Shown piece after piece: positions 15,672 through 23,586 of a DNA stretch of 23,586 nt. The stretch is from an uncultured Acetatifactor sp. (GTDB lineage: Bacteria; Bacillota; Clostridia; Lachnospirales; Lachnospiraceae). Positions within the stretch are counted from its first letter, which is position 1, and each line of letters begins with the position of its first letter. The position numbers were made by a program, and so were the translations under genes. The DNA is taken from positions 1 to 23,586 of the forward strand of contig CAJUAP010000002.1 of assembly GCA_910584435.1 (NCBI GenBank). Reading direction: 5' to 3'. The notes under the pieces are model-generated. The model did not search any database. It worked only from the letters and a program-made list of their open reading frames with translations, and had not been told where the DNA came from.

Positions 15672-16667
15672 ATGAGAATATTATTTTATGAGACCAAAAG
15701 TTATGACAAAGAATCCTTCGAGAATACCCTGCGTTCCTGCCCGGACATTGCCATCGAATATGTCAAATCCGACTTAGACCCCCGGACCGCCGCGCTGGCA
15801 GAAGGGTTTGATGCGGTATGTGCTTTCGTCAATTCAGACATTGGAACACAAACCCTGGAAATTCTGCATCAGAAAAACATCGGGCTCCTGCTGATGCGCT
15901 GCGCCGGCTTCAACAATGTGGATCTGGACACTGCCGCAAAATATAATATCCGCGTCATGCGTGTTCCCGGTTATTCACCGGAAGCCGTTGCAGAACATGC
16001 CATGGCTCTGGCCCTTGCCAGCAACCGCCGTCTGCATAAGGCATATATTAAAGTACGCGAAAATGATTTCAGCCTGAATGGCCTGATGGGCTTTAATTTC
16101 TATCAGAAGACCGCCGGCATTATCGGCACCGGGAAAATCGGCGCTGCCATGTGCCGTATCTGTCAGGGATTCGGCATGAAAGTCATCGCTTATGATGTCT
16201 ATCAGAACGAATCTCTGAAATCCTTCGTAGAATATGTTCCTCTGGACCAGCTGCTTTCCGAAAGTGATGTCATATCCCTTCATTGTCCCCTGATGGACTC
16301 CACCTACCATATCATCAACCTGGATACCATCAGGAAAATGAAAAACGGCGTTGTATTGGTCAATACTTCCAGAGGCGCCCTTGTGAAGACAGACGACCTG
16401 ATAGAAGGTATCCGCATGCACAAATTTGCCGGTGTAGGATTGGATGTGTATGAAGAGGAAAGCAACAATGTCTTTGAAGATCGTTCGGAAGAAATCCTGG
16501 AGCATTCCACCACTGCGAGACTGCTGTCCTTCCCCAATGTGGTAATCACTTCCCATCAGGGCTTTTTCACCAGAGAGGCACTGGAAGCCATTGCCGCCAC
16601 CACCCTGCAGAACGCTGTGGACTATATGACAGGAAACAAGAGCGATAACGATGTAAGAAATGTATAA
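15672..16667 (+). CDS. ldhA: D-2-hydroxyacid dehydrogenase, probably D-lactate dehydrogenase
   Basis: 331 residues, typical of the LdhA branch. GTGKIG (152-157) is the NAD-binding loop. The catalytic set is R234 in NTSRGALV, E263 in DVYEEE and H295 in TSHQGFF. MRCAGFNNVDL (75-85) and VPGYSPEAVAEHAM (98-111) are characteristic of fermentative D-lactate dehydrogenases. The expected reaction is pyruvate plus NADH to D-lactate. GAGGC eight bases before the ATG is the ribosome site, and the gene has its own promoter. It stands alone, so it is likely a monocistronic fermentation gene. A related 2-hydroxyacid substrate cannot be excluded. Confidence 0.88.
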   Translation: MRILFYETKSYDKESFENTLRSCPDIAIEYVKSDLDPRTAALAEGFDAVCAFVNSDIGTQTLEILHQKNIGLLLMRCAGFNNVDLDTAAKYNIRVMRVPGYSPEAVAEHAMALALASNRRLHKAYIKVRENDFSLNGLMGFNFYQKTAGIIGTGKIGAAMCRICQGFGMKVIAYDVYQNESLKSFVEYVPLDQLLSESDVISLHCPLMDSTYHIINLDTIRKMKNGVVLVNTSRGALVKTDDLIEGIRMHKFAGVGLDVYEEESNNVFEDRSEEILEHSTTARLLSFPNVVITSHQGFFTREALEAIAATTLQNAVDYMTGNKSDNDVRNV

Positions 16668-16790
16668 AACCAGCCATATCATACCGCAGTCTGCGAATAA
16701 TGCCATATGGCAAACGGTATCATCCTGCGGATGCAGCAGCACTACAAACAATAAAATCCACGCTTCGCGAGTCTTATCATGAATGATACA

Positions 16791-16820
16791 GTCTGGCGGA
16801 TGTTATGACATCAGCCAGAC
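16791..16820. terminator. Hairpin downstream of ldhA
   Basis: GTCTGGCGGATG (16791-16802) and CATCAGCCAGAC (16809-16820) form an 11-pair stem with one mismatch and a six-base loop. No T-run follows on either strand, so termination is only possible, not established. The surrounding intergenic sequence has smaller palindromes (GCCATATGGC, TATCATGAATGATA). Confidence 0.35.
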
Positions 16821-16937
16821 CGCTCGCTAACCTCTGATCCGCCGCTGTACAAAGCTCCAAATCCAGCAGATCCTCCGCATTTCAAAACTTTTCCCTCTTC
16901 TCATCTCTATCGGCAGACGGACGAACCGTACTCTGCC

Positions 16938-17249
16938 CTAATCCAGATGGAATACGTTCTGCAGGTCAATGCTGACCGGACTGTTGTCGGGATTCGTCTC
17001 CATAATGTCAGCCATGAAATCCCACCACTTACGGTTAATTGCCGTGTCGGCACCCTTCGCCCACAGTTCCTCATCCTCGATTTCTATGTAACCGAACAAG
17101 GTCAGTGTCTCCTTATCGAGGAAAATGGTGTAATTTTTCCCTCCATGTTCATGAATCATATCCTGCATCTCCGGCCAGAGTTCATTATGCCTCTTCTCAT
17201 ACTCTGCCTCCTGCCCCGGATAAAGCTTCATTTTAAATCCTTTTATCAT
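16938..17249 (-). CDS. rhaM: L-rhamnose mutarotase
   Basis: 103 residues, the full family length. It interconverts the alpha and beta anomers of L-rhamnose in the cytoplasm. FKMKLYPGQEAEYEKRHNEL carries the conserved His (H21), and ELWPEM and INRKWWDFMADIM are family blocks. AAGGAGG eight bases before the ATG is an ideal ribosome site. No other rhamnose gene (rhaA, rhaB, rhaD) adjoins, so it is an orphan mutarotase with its own promoter. Confidence 0.92.
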   Translation of the reverse strand: MIKGFKMKLYPGQEAEYEKRHNELWPEMQDMIHEHGGKNYTIFLDKETLTLFGYIEIEDEELWAKGADTAINRKWWDFMADIMETNPDNSPVSIDLQNVFHLD

Positions 17250-17287
17250 TGCCGCAGCCTCCTTTTCCTTATTTGTATGATATCAAT

Positions 17288-17317
17288 ATTATACCACCAA
17301 CATCTGAAAATTTGCAA
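17288..17317 (-). promoter_or_regulatory. Promoter of rhaM
   Basis: On the minus strand TTGCAA (17317-17312) and TATAAT (17293-17288) are 18 bases apart and read into rhaM, about 40 bases before its ATG. The miniature element at 17341 begins just upstream of the -35 box. Confidence 0.65.
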
Positions 17318-17332
17318 TGTTTTCCCTTTTTG

Positions 17333-17535
17333 AATTTAACGTAACAGTTCAGCCATGCGGAAATGATTGTGCAATTTGTCTGTGGGAGCTTGCTCACAAA
17401 AGACAAATTGCACAATCGTTTCCATAGGGCGGACGCCCGACATGAAATAAGTTGCCGGCAATATTACCTGGTTGTTGGTGAAAATGTATATTCCGGCACC
17501 TTATGAATGGCATGGCTGAACTGTTACAATTTAAC
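17333..17535. mobile_element. Miniature inverted-repeat element with 8-bp target duplication, IS66-type ends
   Basis: The element spans 17341-17527 (187 bp). Its ends GTAACAGTTCAGCCATGC (17341-17358) and GCATGGCTGAACTGTTAC (17510-17527) are perfect 18-bp inverted repeats. AATTTAAC occurs immediately outside both ends (17333-17340 and 17528-17535), a perfect 8-bp target duplication. IS66-family elements are known for ends starting GTAA and 8-bp duplications. Inside, 17357-17423 folds into a long hairpin with 21 of 22 paired positions in its arms. There is no coding content, so it is non-autonomous. It separates rhaM from the malQ 3' end. Confidence 0.88.
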
Positions 17536-17549
17536 AGACCGTCCGCATT

Positions 17550-19037
17550 CTATTGCCCTATCCTCCCATACAGCCAGGCCAGCTCCCGTACCCGTCCGGC
17601 CAGCTCCTCCGTACAGGCTCCCTTCTTCATTCTCCACTTCCAATTATTTCCCAGTGTAGAAGGTATGTTAATGCGAGCTTCCGACCCCAGCCCCAGATAA
17701 TCCTGCATGGGAATGACCGCCAGATCCGCCACACTGGCCAGGGCCGCCCGGATCAGTTCCCACGCCCCTTCCCGGTCATCACAGCCTTCCAAATGCAGAT
17801 ATCTCTTACAGAAATCCTTGTCCTGCTGCACCAGCGTACTATACCATCCCAATATGGTATCATTGTCATGGGTTCCTGTATATACCACACAGTTATGAGG
17901 ATAATTATGGGGAAGATAATCGCTTTCTTCTCTGGAATCAAAAGCAAACTGCAGCACCTTCATCCCCGGATATCCGGTCTGCTTCACAAGCTCCAATACG
18001 GAAGCGGTTAGAAAGCCCAAATCTTCCGCAATGACCCTCCTATCCCCCAGCTTCTTCTGCATTGCCGCAAAAAGTCCATATCCCGGCCCAGGTTCCCATG
18101 CGCCGTTTTGTGCCGTCTGAGCGCCTGCCGTAATTGCATAATATGCATCAAAGGCCCTGAAGTGGTCAATCCTGACTGCATCATACCGCTCAAAACAAGC
18201 CTCCATCCGCTTCATCCACCATCTGTATCCTGTTCTCTTATGGTAAACCCAGTCATACAGCGGATTCCCCCAGAGCTGCCCCGTAGCGGAAAACGCATCC
18301 GGCGGACAGCCTGCCACGGCAATGGGATTGCAATTCTCATCAAAGCGGAACAGCCTGGGATTTGCCCATGCATCCGCACTGTCAAACGCCACATAGATGG
18401 GAATGTCCCCGATAATCTGTATTCCCCGTTCATTGGCATAGGTCTTCAGTTTCTTCCACTGCACATGAAACATATACTGCTGGAACTGATAAAATTCTAC
18501 CTCCGGGGCGAATTTCTTCCGATACTGCTTCAGGGCTTCCGGTCTGCGGAGCTTGATGTCCTCATCCCATTCTGTCCAGCATACACCTTCCAGCGAATCC
18601 TTTACCGCCATATACAGAGCATAATCCTTCAGCCAATATGCATTTTCCTGTACAAATGCCCGGAAATCCTCATTCTGCGCAATCTGACTGTTCTTCCATG
18701 CCTCTTTCAGCACCTGGAAACGGCTGCGGTAAATTTTCCCATAATCAATATACTCTTCCTGATCTCCAAAGTCAAAATTATCACAGAACTCTCTTGTGAG
18801 CATCCCCCGTTCTATCAAGTCTTCCAGGTCAATAAAATACGGATTGCCTGCAAATGTGGAGAATGACTGATAGGGCGAATCCCCATAACCGGTAGGCCCT
18901 AAAGGCAGAATCTGCCAGCAGGACTGTCCCGCCGCTTTCAGCCAATCCACAAAAGCATACGCCTCCCTGGAAAAACAGCCGATTCCATATGCCGACGGCA
19001 GACTGGCCACCGGCAGCAGCACACCGCTTTCTCTCAT
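17550..19037 (-). CDS. malQ: 4-alpha-glucanotransferase (amylomaltase)
   Basis: 495 residues from the ATG at 19037, chosen because GGAGGAG lies seven bases upstream; an ATG at 19067 has no comparable site. The family's start is seen directly (SGVLLPVASLPSAYGIG). Catalytic residues of the GH77 barrel are the nucleophile D291 in VRIDHFRAF, acid E338 in IAEDLG and D391 in GTHDNDT. The enzyme transfers alpha-1,4-glucan segments between maltodextrins in the cytoplasm, producing glucose and longer chains for phosphorylase. It lies downstream of glgP and a small lipoprotein on the same strand, so it is probably in one operon. Confidence 0.95.
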   Translation of the reverse strand: MRESGVLLPVASLPSAYGIGCFSREAYAFVDWLKAAGQSCWQILPLGPTGYGDSPYQSFSTFAGNPYFIDLEDLIERGMLTREFCDNFDFGDQEEYIDYGKIYRSRFQVLKEAWKNSQIAQNEDFRAFVQENAYWLKDYALYMAVKDSLEGVCWTEWDEDIKLRRPEALKQYRKKFAPEVEFYQFQQYMFHVQWKKLKTYANERGIQIIGDIPIYVAFDSADAWANPRLFRFDENCNPIAVAGCPPDAFSATGQLWGNPLYDWVYHKRTGYRWWMKRMEACFERYDAVRIDHFRAFDAYYAITAGAQTAQNGAWEPGPGYGLFAAMQKKLGDRRVIAEDLGFLTASVLELVKQTGYPGMKVLQFAFDSREESDYLPHNYPHNCVVYTGTHDNDTILGWYSTLVQQDKDFCKRYLHLEGCDDREGAWELIRAALASVADLAVIPMQDYLGLGSEARINIPSTLGNNWKWRMKKGACTEELAGRVRELAWLYGRIGQ

Positions 19038-19154
19038 GCAATTCTCCTCCCCCTGTACATGGTTCATTTGATCCTGTTTTCCGGCTCAGTTTTTCTATAG
19101 ATTACCTGACGCTGCCTGATGTCTGCAGCTCTTTTAGTTCTTGCAATTATTATC

Positions 19155-19331
19155 TTATATTTTAACACACATGGATTCTTTTGGAAAGAGCTCCGCTGCC
19201 ACAAGTATTCCGGGATTTTGATAAGCCATTTCCACATCTTCGTCCACATTGCCTTCATTGCCGCCGCATCCCGTCAGCAGTGCAGCCGTCATTGTCAGAC
19301 ACAGCAATCCTATTACTATTTTTCTCCGCAT
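19155..19331 (-). CDS. Small lipoprotein of 58 residues between glgP and malQ
   Basis: The start at 19331 is chosen because GGGAGAG lies upstream and the peptide then begins MRRKIVIGLLCLTMTAALLT, followed by GCGG: a complete lipoprotein signal with lipobox LLTGC. The mature part is only about 37 residues, acidic at first, and has no recognised domain. It begins 47 bp after the glgP stop and ends 117 bp before malQ. It may be a small envelope lipoprotein or the truncated remnant of a solute-binding protein. Confidence 0.6.
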   Translation of the reverse strand: MRRKIVIGLLCLTMTAALLTGCGGNEGNVDEDVEMAYQNPGILVAAELFPKESMCVKI

Positions 19332-19378
19332 AAATTCTACTCTCCCACACATGCCCATCCTCCGAAAACATTCTGAAA

Positions 19379-21649
19379 TTATCTCAGTTTCCATATATCT
19401 CTGTTATATTCCTCTATGGTTCTGTCAGAGGAAAAATATCCGGCCCTGGCAATGTTTACCAGCATCATTTTCTTCCATTTTAACCGGTCTTCATAATCGG
19501 CAAACATCCTATCCTTAACCCCAATATACTCTTCCAGATCCAGCAGTGTCATAAACCAGTCCTTCTCCACCAGTTCCCTGTGCAGGCGTCTCAGGTGCTC
19601 TTCACTTCCCACCCTTACAGCCTTATCACTGATCAGGAAATCCACTGCCCTGTGAATCACAGGATTGTTCTCGTAATAATCCCCGGCCCTATAGTCGCCT
19701 TTTGCATAATGCGCAATGACGGCTTCGCTGTCCTGTCCGAAAATATAGATATTATCGTCCCCCACCAGCTGCCTGATCTCCACATTTGCCCCGTCTCTGG
19801 TGCCCAGTGTCACAGCGCCGTTGAGCATGAATTTCATATTGCCAGTCCCCGAGGCCTCCTTGGAAGCAAGGGAAATCTGTTCGGACACATCGCATGCCGG
19901 AATCAGCTTTTCCGCATAGCTGACATTATAATTTTCCACCATGACCACCTTCATATAAGGACTTACCTCCGGGTCATGATTGACAATCTCGGAAAGCACC
20001 AGCAGCAGATGAATAATATCCTGGGCAATCACATACGCAGGTGCCGCCTTTGCCCCGAAGATAAACGCCATGGGTCTTGCAGGTCTTCTGCCTTCCTTGA
20101 TTTCCAGATATTTGTGTATGATATACAATGCATTCATCTGCTGGCGCTTATACTCATGAAGGCGTTTTGCCTGTATATCAAAAACGGCATCCGCATCAAG
20201 TGAAATCCCCTCCGTTCTGCGGATAAAATCAGCCAGATCCTCCTTTTTCTTCCGCTTTACCCCGTCTATGGCATCCAATACCCACAGTTCCTCTTTCTTT
20301 TCCAGCAATTTCTCTAATTCCCCGGCATTCCTCTGATAACCGTCTCCAATGACATCCGTCAGAAGCTTTGACAACTCTCTGTTGCAGGAAAGCAGCCAGC
20401 GTCGGAAAGTAATGCCATTGGTTTTGTTATTGAATTTATCCGGATAAATTCGATAAAATGCATTCAGCTCGCTGTTTTTTAGAATCTCCGTATGAATGGC
20501 AGCCACACCGTTGACACTGTAACCGTAATGAATGGCAATATGAGCCATATGCACCCTTTTCTCATCATCAATAATCCGAACTTTGGGATCCTTATACTGC
20601 TTCGCAACCCTTGCATCCAGTTCCTTAATAATGGGTACTATCTGAGGAACTGCCTCCTGAATATAGGACAAAGGCCACTTCTCCAATGCCTCCGCCAGAA
20701 TGGTATGGTTGGTATATGCACAGGTTCTGCTGACGATATTTACCGCATCCTCCATGGTATAGCCTTCCTCCCAGGTCAGAATACGAATCAGCTCAGGAAT
20801 GACAAATGCAGGATGGGTGTCATTGATCTGAACAGCGGCATATTGTTCCATATGGCTGAGGTCACAGCCCTTTTCCTTCAGCTCCTTTACAATCAATTGG
20901 GCCGCATTGCTGCACAGGAAATATTCCTGATAAATCCGCAGCAGATTCCCCTCCACATCGGAATCATCCGGATACAGGAACAAGGTCAGATTCTTCATAA
21001 CCGCCTTTTTATCAAAACAAATCCCCTTTTCCACCAGACCTTCGTCCACGGATTGCAGATCAAATAAATGCAGCTTATTATGTCCGCTTCCATATCCAAT
21101 GACATCAATATCATAAAGGACTGAAGTCACTTTCCCCTTCCCAAATGCCACTTCAAAAGCAACCCCCGTATCCGTGAGCCAGGAATTTTCCTCAATCCAT
21201 TCGTTCTTCTCCGCTTTCTGCAGCCGTTCCTGGAACACCTGCCTGAATAAACCATAATGATAATTCAGTCCCACACCGTCACCTGGCAGCCCCAGTGTTG
21301 CAATGGAATCCAGGAAACAGGCAGCCAGCCGCCCCAATCCGCCGTTTCCAAGGGAAGGCTCCGGTTCCAGCTCTTCCATATCGGAAAGCTTTTTCCCATA
21401 TTTCCTCAACACGCTCTCCAATTCTTCATAAATACCCAGATTGATCAGATTGTTGGATAAAAGCTTTCCAATCAGGAATTCCATGGAAAGGTAATAAATC
21501 TTCTTACTCCCTGTATTCACCGGCCTGTCCGAAAGCAATGCTTTTGTAAACTGCATAACTCCCTGATAGAGCTGGGCATCCGTACATGCAGCAATAGTTT
21601 TACCGAACATTTTACCTGTCAATTCGTTTAACTGCTTTTCCATATCCAT
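19379..21649 (-). CDS. glgP: Glycogen/maltodextrin phosphorylase
   Basis: 756 residues from the ATG at 21649, six bases after GGAGG; the frame stays open further upstream, but that part has no family match. IYYLSMEFLIGKLLSNNL and EPEPSLGNGGLGRLAACFLD are the conserved N-terminal blocks. VQINDTHPAFVIPELIRIL and FDIQAKRLHEYKRQQMNAL follow. EASGTGNMKFMLNGA holds the PLP lysine K606. The enzyme phosphorolyses alpha-1,4-glucans to glucose 1-phosphate in the cytoplasm and works with MalQ, encoded downstream. Slightly shorter than animal or E. coli phosphorylases, as usual for Clostridia. Confidence 0.96.
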   Translation of the reverse strand: MDMEKQLNELTGKMFGKTIAACTDAQLYQGVMQFTKALLSDRPVNTGSKKIYYLSMEFLIGKLLSNNLINLGIYEELESVLRKYGKKLSDMEELEPEPSLGNGGLGRLAACFLDSIATLGLPGDGVGLNYHYGLFRQVFQERLQKAEKNEWIEENSWLTDTGVAFEVAFGKGKVTSVLYDIDVIGYGSGHNKLHLFDLQSVDEGLVEKGICFDKKAVMKNLTLFLYPDDSDVEGNLLRIYQEYFLCSNAAQLIVKELKEKGCDLSHMEQYAAVQINDTHPAFVIPELIRILTWEEGYTMEDAVNIVSRTCAYTNHTILAEALEKWPLSYIQEAVPQIVPIIKELDARVAKQYKDPKVRIIDDEKRVHMAHIAIHYGYSVNGVAAIHTEILKNSELNAFYRIYPDKFNNKTNGITFRRWLLSCNRELSKLLTDVIGDGYQRNAGELEKLLEKKEELWVLDAIDGVKRKKKEDLADFIRRTEGISLDADAVFDIQAKRLHEYKRQQMNALYIIHKYLEIKEGRRPARPMAFIFGAKAAPAYVIAQDIIHLLLVLSEIVNHDPEVSPYMKVVMVENYNVSYAEKLIPACDVSEQISLASKEASGTGNMKFMLNGAVTLGTRDGANVEIRQLVGDDNIYIFGQDSEAVIAHYAKGDYRAGDYYENNPVIHRAVDFLISDKAVRVGSEEHLRRLHRELVEKDWFMTLLDLEEYIGVKDRMFADYEDRLKWKKMMLVNIARAGYFSSDRTIEEYNRDIWKLR

Positions 21650-21830
21650 AGGCAACCTCCATAAATACGCTCCGCCGATACCATGCACAGCAGCATTTTT
21701 CCAATATATTCCGGTCTGCTGCACAAAACTGCGCAATTCCCATGTACTGCGGATTCTTTGATTTTTCCTATAGGATTGCCAATGCACACATAAAATATGT
21801 AGAAATTCCGTGAGATTATAGTATATGGGA

Positions 21831-21859
21831 TTGCCATTTTTCTTATTCTGTGATACCAT
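21831..21859 (+). promoter_or_regulatory. Candidate promoter of tadA
   Basis: TTGCCA (21831-21836) and TACCAT (21854-21859) are separated by 17 bases, with the tadA start 46 bases downstream. On the other strand, TATAAT near 21820 could serve glgP, but no -35 box is clear. Confidence 0.4.
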
Positions 21860-21904
21860 TATCTGCACACTATAAAATAAAATTCCAAAAACAGAGATAA
21901 GACA

Positions 21905-22402
21905 ATGGCAGCAATTCAGAGTATTCACGAAAAATATATGAAAGAAGCCTTGAAACAGGCCCGAAAAGCGCTTGCCCTGGGAGAAGTCCCCATCGGCTGC
22001 GTCATTGTTCATCAAGGGAAAATCATCGGACGCGGCTATAACCGGCGCAACACGGACAAAAATACCCTGGCCCACGCGGAAATAACCGCCATCAAAAAGG
22101 CCAGCAAATATATCGGAGACTGGCGTTTGGAAGAATGTACCATCTATATCACTCTGGAGCCCTGCCAGATGTGCGCCGGTGCAATTATTCAGGCCCGCAT
22201 CCCTGAAGTGGTTATGGGATGCATGAACCCCAAAGCGGGATGCGGCGGCTCTGTTTTAAATATACTGGAAATGCCCCAGTTCAATCACCAGGCCATTGTG
22301 ACAAGGGGGATATTGGAGGCTCAATGCAGCGATCTTCTGAAGACCTTTTTCGCCGAACTGAGAATCCGCAATAAAATAGAAAAAGAGAATCGCAGAAGTT
22401 AA
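21905..22402 (+). CDS. tadA: tRNA-specific adenosine deaminase
   Basis: 165 residues. It converts A34 to inosine in the anticodon of tRNA-Arg(ACG). The zinc site is complete: HAE with H57 and catalytic E59, and PCQMCAGA with C87 and C90. GEVPIGCVIV and NPKAGCGGS are further TadA blocks. The ribosome site is weak (GAGATAAGACA). It converges on the next gene with a three-base gap, and a short palindrome at 22402-22416 covers the junction. Confidence 0.95.
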   Translation: MAAIQSIHEKYMKEALKQARKALALGEVPIGCVIVHQGKIIGRGYNRRNTDKNTLAHAEITAIKKASKYIGDWRLEECTIYITLEPCQMCAGAIIQARIPEVVMGCMNPKAGCGGSVLNILEMPQFNHQAIVTRGILEAQCSDLLKTFFAELRIRNKIEKENRRS

Positions 22403-22405
22403 TTT

Positions 22406-23080
22406 TCACTGAAAATCCTTCGTATAGTAATCATTTTCCAGGTATTCCTGCTCCAAAAGCAGACTGTCTGCAACCTCGCCTTCCTGCACTCGGAACAGCA
22501 GTCCCTTGAAATCACTGTAAAACATATGCTCATATTCCTGCCTGTAACCAATCAGTGCGCCTTTATTTTTCCTGGCAATCAGCCGAAGTACATATCGAAG
22601 AGCCGGCTCGCGCTGTTTGCTTTTCGCAATCAATGGTACAAACGTCTTCTCCCCATCCCTGGTGCAGATCACCAGTCCAAAGCCTTCCTTAGGATTCTGT
22701 CCCTGATATGCCCATACAATATTCTGCAGCGGAATCATTTGGGGCAGATAAACAGTTCCATAATAACAGATTGCGTCACTGCACAATACCATATTCTGAA
22801 TCCTTGGAGCCCTTGCCGCCTCCCTTTCCATGCGTTCTTCGGAGAAATAAGGAATCTTCCATAATTCCTGCTTCACTTTCTCATACTGGCTCAACACCAC
22901 AATTCCAAATACCACCAGCCCCACAAATACCAGGAATACCAACAGCAGGAAGAAAAACAGCAGTTCAAGCATATAGTTTCTCCCGGCAAACACTACCGGA
23001 ATTGTCAGTATGATTCCCAGAACAGCAATTCCTCCCACCATTCCCAAATATCCCCGAAAAAGCTTCCTCAAACATTTCAT
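22406..23080 (-). CDS. Membrane protein of unknown function, two helices and a cytoplasmic domain
   Basis: 224 residues from the ATG at 23080, preceded by AGGAAAAAT; an upstream ATG at 23179 gives a low-quality N-terminus without a ribosome site. Helices at about 12-32 and 37-64 are followed by a soluble domain of about 155 residues with alternating strands (LPQMIPLQNIVWAYQG, FGLVICTRDGEKTFVPLIAK) that resembles PH-like membrane-associated folds. I do not recognise the family with certainty. It may be cotranscribed with the membrane protein upstream at the right edge. Confidence 0.6.
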   Translation of the reverse strand: MKCLRKLFRGYLGMVGGIAVLGIILTIPVVFAGRNYMLELLFFFLLLVFLVFVGLVVFGIVVLSQYEKVKQELWKIPYFSEERMEREAARAPRIQNMVLCSDAICYYGTVYLPQMIPLQNIVWAYQGQNPKEGFGLVICTRDGEKTFVPLIAKSKQREPALRYVLRLIARKNKGALIGYRQEYEHMFYSDFKGLLFRVQEGEVADSLLLEQEYLENDYYTKDFQ

Positions 23081-23242
23081 ATTTTTCCTGTCTTTCCCAC
23101 ATGCCCCTGCGGCATCGGTGCCTCTTGCAAATGATACTGCACACCGGTTAAATTTACAGTATGACCCGACTGCAGACATAGACTGTTACGGCAGAGACTT
23201 TCTGAACTGCTGCCTTGCAGAGACACTGACAATGAATAAACT

Positions 23243-23586
23243 TTAGTTCAGACTTGCACTTAAATATACACTGAATATTAAGAATACAATGAACAGCAGT
23301 ACAAACGCCAATCCTACCAGGATACTAAGCGCCACCTTTGCTCCCACTGACATCCTGGACTTTATAATCGCACGCACTGCCCAATAACCGCCAAAGCAGA
23401 TCAAAGCCCCCACAACTCCGATTAACCTGACCAGAACAACAGCCAATACAGTAGCAACCCAGTCACTGCTGCCCATCTTCTTCTTTGTCGGCTCTTTGCC
23501 CGCATTCTGCAGCGGATCTTGATAAAATCCTCCCTGGTTCTGGGTATTCGCCAAAGGATCCTGATAGTTTCCCCCCTGGTTCTGGG
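23243..23586 (-). CDS. Membrane protein with Q/N/G repeats, 5' end beyond the right edge
   Basis: The frame is open to the window edge; the TTG at 23554 is only an internal codon, because the repeat continues upstream of it. Two copies of a 14-residue repeat, QNQGG-[N/F]-YQDPL-xNx, are visible at the N-terminal side. A lysine-rich hinge (KEPTKKKMG) and two membrane helices follow (about WVATVLAVVLVRLIGVVGAL and ALSILVGLAFVLLFIVFLIF). Proline- or glutamine-rich repeats before a pair of helices are common in small Firmicutes membrane proteins of unknown role. Total length unknown. Confidence 0.65.
   Translation of the reverse strand, partial: QNQGGNYQDPLANTQNQGGFYQDPLQNAGKEPTKKKMGSSDWVATVLAVVLVRLIGVVGALICFGGYWAVRAIIKSRMSVGAKVALSILVGLAFVLLFIVFLIFSVYLSASLN

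Noticed and set aside
19379..22075. Long form of the phosphorylase starting at 22075
   Set aside because: The extra 142 codons run over the divergent promoter region and tadA, lack family similarity, and the ATG at 21649 has a GGAGG site.
22402..22416. Bidirectional terminator between tadA and the membrane protein gene
   Set aside because: ATTTTCA-c-TGAAAAT is a palindrome with a one-base centre and very low GC; too weak to claim.

Overview
The window looks like chromosomal DNA from a low-to-mid GC gut Clostridia, most likely Lachnospiraceae. This rests on strong AGGAGG-type ribosome binding sites, the housekeeping set (glgP, malQ, rhaM, tadA, D-lactate dehydrogenase), many lipoproteins and the lack of any outer-membrane gene. 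The species cannot be fixed from sequence alone.

Left part (1-6330, minus strand, visibly AT-rich): the edge of a secondary-metabolite locus. SbnA-like and SbnB-like enzymes, the known pair for L-2,3-diaminopropionate, sit upstream of a 750-residue protein that joins a polyketide-synthase-type dehydratase domain to an FkbM methyltransferase. A further gene starts directly after its stop codon and runs off the left edge. A BtrH-like protein of the butirosin acyl-transfer family lies further upstream, separated by two small ORFs with good ribosome sites and by a decayed ISAs1-family transposase. No ketosynthase, condensation or carrier domain is visible, so the core synthase, if any, lies to the left.

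Middle (6330-15660): a gene-poor stretch with a structured inverted repeat; a PdaC/RsiV-like lipoprotein overlapping a LysM protein; a convergent lipoprotein that fuses a probable beta-propeller to a solute-binding domain; two tandem 122-bp palindromic units with compensatory base changes; and a damaged signalling locus in which half an FtsX-type permease runs directly into a response regulator that has lost its start, followed by an intact histidine kinase.

Right part (15660-23586): ordinary carbohydrate and housekeeping genes with higher GC: D-lactate dehydrogenase, L-rhamnose mutarotase (rhaM), a probable glgP - small lipoprotein - malQ operon for glycogen/maltodextrin breakdown, the tRNA adenosine deaminase tadA, and two membrane proteins of unknown role, the last cut by the right edge. 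A 187-bp element between rhaM and malQ has 18-bp terminal inverted repeats starting GTAA and a perfect 8-bp target duplication. This is a good match to a miniature element mobilised by IS66-family transposase.
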